Of a DNA stretch of 64,000 nt, positions 58,169-64,000 are shown piece after piece. A program made the position numbers and the translations under genes. How positions within the stretch are numbered: the first letter of the stretch is position 1; every line of letters starts with the position of its first letter. The notes beneath the pieces are model-generated. The model saw only the letters and a list, made by a program, of their open reading frames with translations, searched no databases and was not told where the DNA came from. The DNA is from JAFMJV01 sp034436555. GTDB lineage: Bacteria > Chloroflexota > Limnocylindria > Limnocylindrales > CSP1-4. Location: the NCBI GenBank assembly GCA_034436555.1, contig DAOTUU010000003.1, forward strand, positions 72,432 through 136,431, written 5' to 3'.

Positions 58169-60991
58169 ATGTCGCTCGACCGGTACTGGCGGAAGCGCGA
58201 CTTCGGCAGGACGCCGGAGCCCGCCGGTGCGGCGCCGTCGGTGGCCCCGCCCGAGGGATCGCGGCGCTACGTGGTCCAGCGCCACCGCGCGACGCGCCTC
58301 CACTACGACGTGCGCCTCGAGATCGACGGTGTGCTGATGTCCTGGGCCGTGCCGCGGGGACCGTCCATGCGGCCGCTGGAGCGGCGGCGGGCCGCGCGGA
58401 CCGAGGACCACCCTCTCGAGTACTTCGACTTCGAGGGCGTGATCCCGCGCGGCGAGTACGGCGCGGGCGACGTGATCGTGTGGGACTGGGGGACCTGGAA
58501 TCCGGAAGCGGAGACGCCCGACCCAGGCGCGGCGGTGCGGGCCGGGGAGCTGAAGCTGGTCCTGGCCGGCGAGCGGCTGCGCGGCCGGTTCGTGCTCGTG
58601 CGCACCCGCTCGGAGGACCCGTCCAAGGAGGAGTGGCTGCTCATCCACAAGCGCGACGAGGCCGCGGACGACGCGTGGGACATCGATGCGCTGCTCACCT
58701 CGGTCAAGAGCGGCCGGACGAACGACGAGGTGCGCGACGGTGTCCCGGCGCTGTGGCTCAGCAGCGCTCCCGCGTCCGAGGCGGCGATCGACCTGTCCGC
58801 GGCCAAGGCAGCACGCTTGCCCGACTTCATCCCGCCGATGGCCGCCACGGCCGTGGACGCACCCTTCAGCGATCCCGACTGGCTGTACGAGCTGAAGCTG
58901 GACGGCTACCGGGTCCAGGCCGTGGTGCACGACGGGACCCTGAGGCTGTGGACCCGCAACAGGCTGGATGCCGCGCGCCACTTCCCGGAGCTGGCCGCCG
59001 CGCGACCCACCTGGATCGCCGCGGACGAGGCCGTGGTCGACGGCGAGGTGGTGGCGCTGGATCCCGATGGCCGCCCGGACTTCAGCCTGCTCCAGGACCG
59101 GACGGGGATGAAGGGCATCGCGCAACGGCGGGGCGAGCGCCGGGCATCCGCCCAGGCCCTGCGCGAGGGTGGGGACGTCGCCGCGGGTCAGGCCCTGGCG
59201 CCGCTCGTGTTCCACGCGTTCGACCTGCTCCACCTCGACGGGCGCTCGCTGCTGGACGTGCCCCTGGAGGACCGCAAGCGGCTGCTCAAGGCGCGCCTCA
59301 GACCGCATCCCCAGGTGCGCTACCTCTCGCACATCGTCGAGGAGGGCGAGCTGTTCTTCGAGAGCGTCCGGTCCCGGCTGCTGGAGGGGGTGATCGCGAA
59401 GCTCCGCCGCTCCCGATACGAGCCGGGGAGGCGCTCGCGGGCGTGGCTCAAGGTGAAGGCGCGCCGGGACCAGGAGCTCGTGGTGGTGGGCTACGAGCCG
59501 GGCCAGGGCACCCACACGGACCTGGGGTCGCTGCTCGTGGCGGTCGCCCAGGAGGGCGGCGGCTTTCGGTTCGCGGGCGAGGTGGGCTCCGGGATGGACA
59601 CCCGGATGCGCCGGGAACTGCGCCGGGAGCTCGACGCGATCCGCGTGGACCGACCGCCGGTGGATGATCCGCCACGGCTGCCCGACGCGCGTTGGGTGGA
59701 GCCGCGCCTGGTCATCCGAGCGGCATTCTCGGACTGGACCGGCGACGACCTGCTGCGGCAGTCCTCGTTCCTGGGCCGCGAGCCCGGGCGCGATCCCGCG
59801 AGCGTGGTGCGGGAGACCCCCGAGGCGGCGCTCGTCGCCCGGGACGCGGCGGAGAGGGTCGTGCGACGCCAGGATCGGAAGCGGGCCGCCGAGGCGAGCG
59901 CCGCGGCCGCGCATCGCACCCACGCCGCGGCGGAGTCGGCGCGCGTCCGTGCGGGGTCGGACCGCGACCGCGCAGCGAGCGGCACCGCGGAGGCGGTCTC
60001 CCTGGCACCGCTGCCGCTCATCCGCGACCCGGGTGCCACGGGCGACCCGCCCGAGGCGGCAACCGCGGATGAGCTGGCCGCCCTCGAGGCCCTGGGCAAG
60101 GGGGGTGTCTGGTCGGTCGGCGGGGAGTCGGTCAACCTCACCAACCTGGACAAGGTGCTGTTCCCGGGGTCCGGGCGGACGAAGCGGGACCTGGTGCGCT
60201 ACTACGTGACGATCGCGCCGGCGATCCTGCCGTACCTCCGGGAGCGGCCGCTGAACACGGACCGCTGGCCGGATGGCATCACCGGCCACCACTTCTGGCA
60301 GAAGCAGATCCCCTCGCACGCACCGGCGTTCGTGCGGCGCTGGGACTACCCCGAGGCGGGCCATGACCAGTCGCACACGTACGTGGTCGCGGACCGTGTG
60401 GCGACGCTGGCGTGGCTGGCCAACCAGGCGGTCATCGACCTGCACCCGTGGACCAGCCGGCTGCCCGCCTACACCACGCCGACGTATGCCCTCATCGACC
60501 TGGACCCGGGGCCCCGCACGACGTGGGATGAACTGCTCACGCTGGCCCGTCTCAACCGGACCGCGCTGGCGCACCTGGGCGTGACCGGCTTTCCCAAGGT
60601 CACCGGCAAGCGCGGCATCCAGGTCTGGATCCCGGTGGAGCCGCGCTACTCCTTCGACGAGACGCGCGACTGGGTGGGCGCCCTGTCGCAGGCGGTGGGC
60701 GCGACGGTGCCCGACCTGGTGAGCTGGGACTGGGCGAAGAAGGATCGGGGCGGTCGGGCGCGCCTGGACTTCACCCAGAACGCGCTCAACAAGACGCTCG
60801 TGGCGCCCTATGCGGTGCGGCCGGTGGACCGCGCCGCGGTGTCCGCGCCCATCACGTGGGAGGAGCTGGACGATCCTGACCTGCGGCCTGACCGCTGGGA
60901 CATCCACACGATCGTGGAGCGGGTCACGGCCATCGGCGATCCGTTTCGAGGCGTGCTCGCGACGGCGCAGGCGCTGCCGCCGCTGGGCTGA
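58169..60991 (+). CDS. ligD: Multifunctional DNA repair ligase LigD (PE-LIG-POL)
   Basis: A 940-residue NHEJ ligase. Domain order: 3'-phosphoesterase at about 25-175 (VVQRHRATRLHYDVRLEIDG, FDFEGVIPRGEYGAGDVIVW); ATP-dependent ligase at about 215-540 (LYELKLDGYRVQAVVHDGTL with the K-x-D-G nucleophile, VVDGEVVALDPDGRPDFSLL, SRAWLKVKARRDQELVVVGY); an Arg/Ala-rich linker; and primase-polymerase at about 650-935 (TNLDKVLFPGSGRTKRDLVR, ALIDLDPGPRTTWDELL with D-x-D, GKRGIQVWIPV). The order matches the Pseudomonas arrangement, not the mycobacterial one. Ku is not in this window. The ATG (MSLDRYWRKRDFGRTPEP) follows lhgO by 26 nt. Confidence 0.96.
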   Translation: MSLDRYWRKRDFGRTPEPAGAAPSVAPPEGSRRYVVQRHRATRLHYDVRLEIDGVLMSWAVPRGPSMRPLERRRAARTEDHPLEYFDFEGVIPRGEYGAGDVIVWDWGTWNPEAETPDPGAAVRAGELKLVLAGERLRGRFVLVRTRSEDPSKEEWLLIHKRDEAADDAWDIDALLTSVKSGRTNDEVRDGVPALWLSSAPASEAAIDLSAAKAARLPDFIPPMAATAVDAPFSDPDWLYELKLDGYRVQAVVHDGTLRLWTRNRLDAARHFPELAAARPTWIAADEAVVDGEVVALDPDGRPDFSLLQDRTGMKGIAQRRGERRASAQALREGGDVAAGQALAPLVFHAFDLLHLDGRSLLDVPLEDRKRLLKARLRPHPQVRYLSHIVEEGELFFESVRSRLLEGVIAKLRRSRYEPGRRSRAWLKVKARRDQELVVVGYEPGQGTHTDLGSLLVAVAQEGGGFRFAGEVGSGMDTRMRRELRRELDAIRVDRPPVDDPPRLPDARWVEPRLVIRAAFSDWTGDDLLRQSSFLGREPGRDPASVVRETPEAALVARDAAERVVRRQDRKRAAEASAAAAHRTHAAAESARVRAGSDRDRAASGTAEAVSLAPLPLIRDPGATGDPPEAATADELAALEALGKGGVWSVGGESVNLTNLDKVLFPGSGRTKRDLVRYYVTIAPAILPYLRERPLNTDRWPDGITGHHFWQKQIPSHAPAFVRRWDYPEAGHDQSHTYVVADRVATLAWLANQAVIDLHPWTSRLPAYTTPTYALIDLDPGPRTTWDELLTLARLNRTALAHLGVTGFPKVTGKRGIQVWIPVEPRYSFDETRDWVGALSQAVGATVPDLVSWDWAKKDRGGRARLDFTQNALNKTLVAPYAVRPVDRAAVSAPITWEELDDPDLRPDRWDIHTIVERVTAIGDPFRGVLATAQALPPLG

Positions 60992-61079
60992 CGCGGTCGC
61001 TGGGCCGCGCGGACATCGCCCGGATGCCCGATGATGGGCGCCGCACGCTCCCCTTCCCCAGACGGAGGTCTCCAGCACG

Positions 61080-62030
61080 ATGGTCCATCGACCCCTGCGC
61101 GCCATCGGGGCGCTGTCCATGACGGGCGCATTGCTCGTGGCCGGCGCCACGGTCAGCGCCCAGTCGCCAGCGGTCTCCGCCGCGCCCGTCACCCTCTCGG
61201 AGGGCTGCGCCAAGGACGCGCTGGTGCTCAAGAACCCTGGCCGGCTGACGCTCAGCACGGACAACCCGGCGTACGGCCCCTGGTGGTGGGGCGACCCGGC
61301 CACCCAGTATCCGGGCGAACCCGAGGGCGGCTCCGGCTGGGAGCTGGGCGACCCCTACTCCGGAGAGGGCTACGAGGCGGCGGTGGCGTACGCCGTCGCG
61401 GCCGCGCTCGGGTTCGCCCACGAGGAGGTCGACTGGATCCCGAATGCCGTGTTCGAGCAGGCGTTCGCACCGGGTGACAAGCCGTTCGACTGGCACATGG
61501 CCCAGATCTCCATCCGGCCGGAGCGGGCGGAGGCGGTCGATTTCAGCGACCCCTACTTCCAGGCGAACCAGTCGATCATCGCCATGACCGACAACCCGAT
61601 CCAGGCGGTCACGACGATCGAGGGCCTCAAGGACTTCCGGCTCGGCGCGGCGACGGCCACCACCAGCTTCCAGCTCATCGACCACGTCATCGCGCCGAAC
61701 GCCGAGCCGCAGATCTTCAACTCCAACGCCGACGCGATCCAGCCCCTCCAGTCGGGCACCATCGACGGCCTGGTGGTGGACCTCCAGACGGCGTTCTTCA
61801 TGCGCGACGCGCAGCTGGAGAACTGGGACACGCCGGACCCTGAGGCGACCATCGTCGGGCAGTTCGACGAGAGCGCCCAGTCGGACCCGGTGGGCATGGT
61901 GCTCCAGAAGGACAGCCCGCTCACCGCGTGCGTGAACGAGGCACTGGCCGCCATCACGGCGAACGGCACCCTCGGCGCGATCTATGACCGGTGGATCTCG
62001 ACCGGCCAGGAGATCCCGTTCTTCCAGTGA
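61080..62030 (+). CDS. ABC transporter substrate-binding protein (amino-acid type)
   Basis: A 316-residue extracytoplasmic solute-binding protein of family 3. The signal peptide is HRPLRAIGALSMTGALLVAG, then ATVSAQS, without a lipobox. The mature part has the family pattern: LTLSTDNPAYGPWWW, GYEAAVAYAVAAALGFAHEE, FEQAFAPGDKPFDWHMAQIS, RAEAVDFSDPYFQANQSIIA and KDSPLTACVNEALAAITANG. The lack of a lipid anchor is unusual for a monoderm but not unknown. GGAGG lies 11 nt before the ATG. It is first of a three-gene transporter operon and separated from the permease by a strong inverted repeat. Confidence 0.93.
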   Translation: MVHRPLRAIGALSMTGALLVAGATVSAQSPAVSAAPVTLSEGCAKDALVLKNPGRLTLSTDNPAYGPWWWGDPATQYPGEPEGGSGWELGDPYSGEGYEAAVAYAVAAALGFAHEEVDWIPNAVFEQAFAPGDKPFDWHMAQISIRPERAEAVDFSDPYFQANQSIIAMTDNPIQAVTTIEGLKDFRLGAATATTSFQLIDHVIAPNAEPQIFNSNADAIQPLQSGTIDGLVVDLQTAFFMRDAQLENWDTPDPEATIVGQFDESAQSDPVGMVLQKDSPLTACVNEALAAITANGTLGAIYDRWISTGQEIPFFQ

Positions 62031-62042
62031 CCCCTCGCATCC

Positions 62043-62073
62043 CGGGGCGCCCGTGACCGTCACGGGCGCCCCG
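62043..62073. promoter_or_regulatory. Strong 15-bp inverted repeat over the permease start codon
   Basis: Two perfect 15-nt arms (62043-62057 and 62059-62073, the left reading CGGGGCGCCCGTGAC) meet at a single C. Folded as RNA they give a stem of about 13-14 bp with a tiny loop, 13 nt after the binding-protein stop. The left arm contains the GTG (62053) proposed as permease start. It may stabilise the upstream mRNA and limit downstream translation, as intercistronic hairpins of binding-protein operons do; a DNA operator is an alternative. Confidence 0.65.
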
Positions 62074-62907
62074 TCCGGGCCCCAGGGCGCCCGCCCGCGT
62101 CGACCGCTCCGGCAGTCGCGCTGGGCGGGCGTCGTCATCGGCGGCATCAGCACGCTCGTGGTGGTGCTGGTGCTGGGCTGGGTGATCGTCAACTCGGCGG
62201 GCTGGCCGCGCGTCCAGGCGATCTTCTTCGACGCCGACGTGTTCGTCGACGCGCTCCCGGACATCACACGCGCGCTGCTGCTCAAGAACCTGGTGATCTT
62301 CGCGGTGGCGGAGGTGCTCATCCTCGTCTTCGCGCTCGTGGTCGCCGTGCTGCGCGGACTGCGCAGTCCGATCCTGTTCCCGCTGCGCGCCCTCGCGGTC
62401 GCCTACGTGGACTTCTTCCGTGGCGTGCCCAGCATCCTCGTGATCTACCTGTTCGGCTTCGGCATCCCGGCGCTGGGCCTGGAGGGCATCCCGGACGACC
62501 CCATGTTCTGGGGCATCGTGACGCTCGTGGTGGTGTGGACCGCGTATGTGTCGGAGGTCTACCGCGCGGGCATCGAGTCGGTGCATCCGAGCCAGGACGC
62601 CGCCGCTCGCTCGCTGGGCCTGTCCAGCCTCCAGTCGCTGCGGCACGTGGTGCTGCCCCAGGCGGTGCGGCGGGTGATCCCGCCGCTGGTGAACGATGCC
62701 ATCGGCCTCACCAAGGACACCGCGCTCGTGTCGTTCATCGGACCCATCGAGGCGTTCCGCACCTCGTCCATCAAGTCCGCCGCGGTGTTCGACTTCACGC
62801 CCTACCTGGCCGCCGCGCTGCTGTTCCTGATCATCACCATCCCGCTCACGCGCCTGTCGGACTGGCTGGTGGCCCGGGAGCGCCGACGCGTGCAGGCGGG
62901 CGGCTGA
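62053..62907 (+). CDS. ABC transporter permease (amino-acid type)
   Basis: A 284-residue membrane permease of the HisM/GlnP family. TM segments include WAGVVIGGISTLVVVLVLGW, LVIFAVAEVLILVFALVVAV, LAVAYVDFFRGVPSILVIYL and AALLFLIITIPLTRLSDWLV. The cytosolic EAA-like loop reads YRAGIESVHPSQDAAARSLG, then LSSLQSLRHVVLPQAVRRVI. The start is uncertain: GTG 62053 lies inside a 15-bp inverted repeat, while ATG 61984 would overlap the binding-protein gene by 47 nt and add a polar N-terminus. It shares TGATG with the ATPase gene. Confidence 0.92.
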   Translation: MTVTGAPSGPQGARPRRPLRQSRWAGVVIGGISTLVVVLVLGWVIVNSAGWPRVQAIFFDADVFVDALPDITRALLLKNLVIFAVAEVLILVFALVVAVLRGLRSPILFPLRALAVAYVDFFRGVPSILVIYLFGFGIPALGLEGIPDDPMFWGIVTLVVVWTAYVSEVYRAGIESVHPSQDAAARSLGLSSLQSLRHVVLPQAVRRVIPPLVNDAIGLTKDTALVSFIGPIEAFRTSSIKSAAVFDFTPYLAAALLFLIITIPLTRLSDWLVARERRRVQAGG

Positions 62908-63692
62908 TGGTCCCGTCCCTGGACCAGGCCGACCACGCGCCGCTGGGTGCGGAGATGCTGCGCGTCGAGGGTGTCCGCAAGTCGTTCGGTGAACTGGAGG
63001 TGCTGCGGGGCATCGACCTGTCCGTGGCGGAGCACGAGGTGGTCGCGCTGATCGGCGCGAGCGGGTCGGGCAAGAGCACCCTCCTGCGCTGCATCAACCT
63101 CATCGAGCCCATCGACGAGGGGCGCATCATCGTGGCCGGCACGGAGATCACCGATCCGCGGGTCTCCGCCGACCGGGTGCGCCGGAGCATCGGCATCGTG
63201 TACCAGAGCTACAACCTGTTCCCCCACATGACCGTGCTCGCGAACGTGACGCTCGCGCCGCGCAAGGTGCTGAGGCTCTCGCGCTCGGACGCGGAGGCGC
63301 GCGCGACCGAGCTGCTGACCCGCTTCGGCCTGGCCGACAAGCGTGATGTCCACCCCGATCGGCTGTCGGGCGGCCAGCAGCAGCGCGTGGCGATCGTGCG
63401 GGCGCTCGCGATGCGCCCGGACCTGCTGCTCCTCGACGAGATCACCTCGGCGCTGGACCCGGTGCTCGTGTCGGAGGTGCTGGATGTGGTCCGCGAGCTG
63501 GCCGTGGGCGGCATGACGATGGTCATCGCCACTCACGAGATGGGCTTCGCGCGGGACGTCGCGAACCGCGTGTGCTTCCTCCACCAGGGCACGATCCTGG
63601 AGCAGGGGCCGGCCGGGGACCTGCTGCGCGAGCCTCGGCAGCCGGAGACGCGCGCCTTCCTGGAGCGGGTCATCAGGGCCGGTCGACTCTAG
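62907..63692 (+). CDS. ABC transporter ATP-binding protein (amino-acid type)
   Basis: A 261-residue ATPase of the polar amino-acid transporter family (GlnQ/HisP-like). Motifs are Walker A GASGSGKST, Q-loop IGIVYQSYNLFPHMTVLANV, signature LSGGQQQRVAIVRALA, Walker B LLLLDEITSALDP and switch IATHEMGFARDVANRV. It completes a three-gene importer with the binding protein and permease. The imported amino acid cannot be read from sequence. The start overlaps the permease stop (TGATG). Confidence 0.95.
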   Translation: MVPSLDQADHAPLGAEMLRVEGVRKSFGELEVLRGIDLSVAEHEVVALIGASGSGKSTLLRCINLIEPIDEGRIIVAGTEITDPRVSADRVRRSIGIVYQSYNLFPHMTVLANVTLAPRKVLRLSRSDAEARATELLTRFGLADKRDVHPDRLSGGQQQRVAIVRALAMRPDLLLLDEITSALDPVLVSEVLDVVRELAVGGMTMVIATHEMGFARDVANRVCFLHQGTILEQGPAGDLLREPRQPETRAFLERVIRAGRL

Positions 63693-63744
63693 CCGGGGTC
63701 CGAGCGCTCCCTGGGCCGCGGCCGCAGTCGGCGGCGCTGGGCTC

Positions 63745-63761
63745 GAGGGGACTGTCCCCTC
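63745..63761. terminator. Inverted repeat after the ABC transporter operon
   Basis: GAGGGGAC and GTCCCCTC flank a single T, 52 nt after the ATPase stop. It may act as a terminator or stabilising hairpin between convergent genes, but there is no T-run. The rest of 63693-63954 holds no gene that I can support. Confidence 0.3.
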
Positions 63762-63954
63762 CCACGATGCGTGTGGTCCGCTCAGAGGCCGTGAAGCAAT
63801 CAGGGTCGTGGTCCGCGGGTCCCGGGAATGCGGCGCCCGCGGGGTCGCATGGCGGTCCGACGGCCGGGTGCCGCGGATCGACCGGGGCGGCGCGCGGCGG
63901 GACCTGGCGTGCGCCTCATCCGGCGGTCCGCCGCCGGACTCCTCCTCCCCGGGG

Positions 63955-64000
63955 TCAGCCCCCGACGGGCAGGGCCCCGAGGGTGACGGTCCGGACCAGG
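63955..64000 (-). CDS. C-terminal end of an unidentified gene (cut by window edge)
   Basis: The minus strand reads LVRTVTLGALPVGG and a stop at 63955-63957, with no other stop up to the window end. Fifteen codons are too few for identification, and an open frame this short may be chance. If real it is convergent with the ABC transporter operon. Confidence 0.25.
   Translation of the reverse strand, partial: LVRTVTLGALPVGG

Noticed and set aside
57950..61303. 1117-codon minus-strand open frame opposite lhgO and ligD
   Set aside because: Shadow of ligD with no recognisable motifs.

Overview
The window is a high-GC (about 70% or more by eye), densely coding bacterial chromosome segment. Long antisense shadow ORFs, GTG starts and frequent 1-10 nt gene overlaps are typical of such genomes. 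Gene content fits a free-living heterotroph of the Chloroflexota (my best guess is near Limnocylindria/Ellin6529) or, less likely, the Actinomycetota: a classical menaquinone operon, LigD, a class A PBP with a Lys/Pro tail, DUF1015, DgcN/DgcA and amino-acid ABC transport. The taxonomic call is inference. I see no insertion sequence, prophage or CRISPR array. There are two tRNA genes (Arg-TCT and Glu-CTC).

Layout. 1-3.3 kb: edge of a LigD-type polymerase gene, inorganic pyrophosphatase, nitroreductase, acyl-CoA dehydrogenase and a tiny excisionase-fold regulator. 3.5-14.2 kb (minus strand): a complete, translationally overlapping menaquinone operon, tetR-menF-menD-menH-menB-menA-menC-menE-menG. 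MenE is fused to a C-terminal alpha/beta hydrolase, and a 26-bp palindrome lies over the operon promoter. 14.2-20.1 kb: tRNA-Arg, two small proteins, a DgcA/DgcN-like pair, tRNA-Glu, an alpha/beta hydrolase-fold protein lacking its nucleophile, and DUF1015. 20.3-34.0 kb (plus): an eight-gene envelope operon with a membrane protein, ABC ATPase and permease, a coiled-coil protein with a Gln/Gly repeat, MoxR AAA+, DUF58, a BatA-like vWA protein and a double-vWA/GATase-like giant. 34.1-40.9 kb: lipoprotein, acyl-CoA synthetase, secreted protein and a STAND-type regulator with a C-terminal SARP/BTAD module. 40.9-46.0 kb: PHP phosphoesterase, TrmH-type methyltransferase, SIS sugar isomerase, PfkB kinase and an adenosine-deaminase-like amidohydrolase. 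46.0-49.9 kb: lipA plus E2 and E3 of a 2-oxoacid dehydrogenase. 50.0-64 kb: plsY, NAD(P)HX epimerase, mutY, class A PBP, Ldh2-type dehydrogenase plus LhgO, a three-domain LigD and an amino-acid ABC transporter.

A recurring feature helped to set many starts. First genes of transcription units repeatedly show a TANNNT hexamer exactly 6-7 nt before an ATG/GTG, so that the expected transcription start coincides with the start codon (leaderless mRNA). Several operon-internal genes (E2, moxR, the DUF4175-like gene) instead have Shine-Dalgarno sequences or overlap their upstream neighbour.

The observations most worth following are the leaderless promoter pattern, the MenE-hydrolase fusion in an operon without a recognisable DHNA-CoA thioesterase, the ABC/MoxR/vWA operon, a 15-bp inverted repeat over the permease start codon, and a 21-bp divergent promoter serving two genes.
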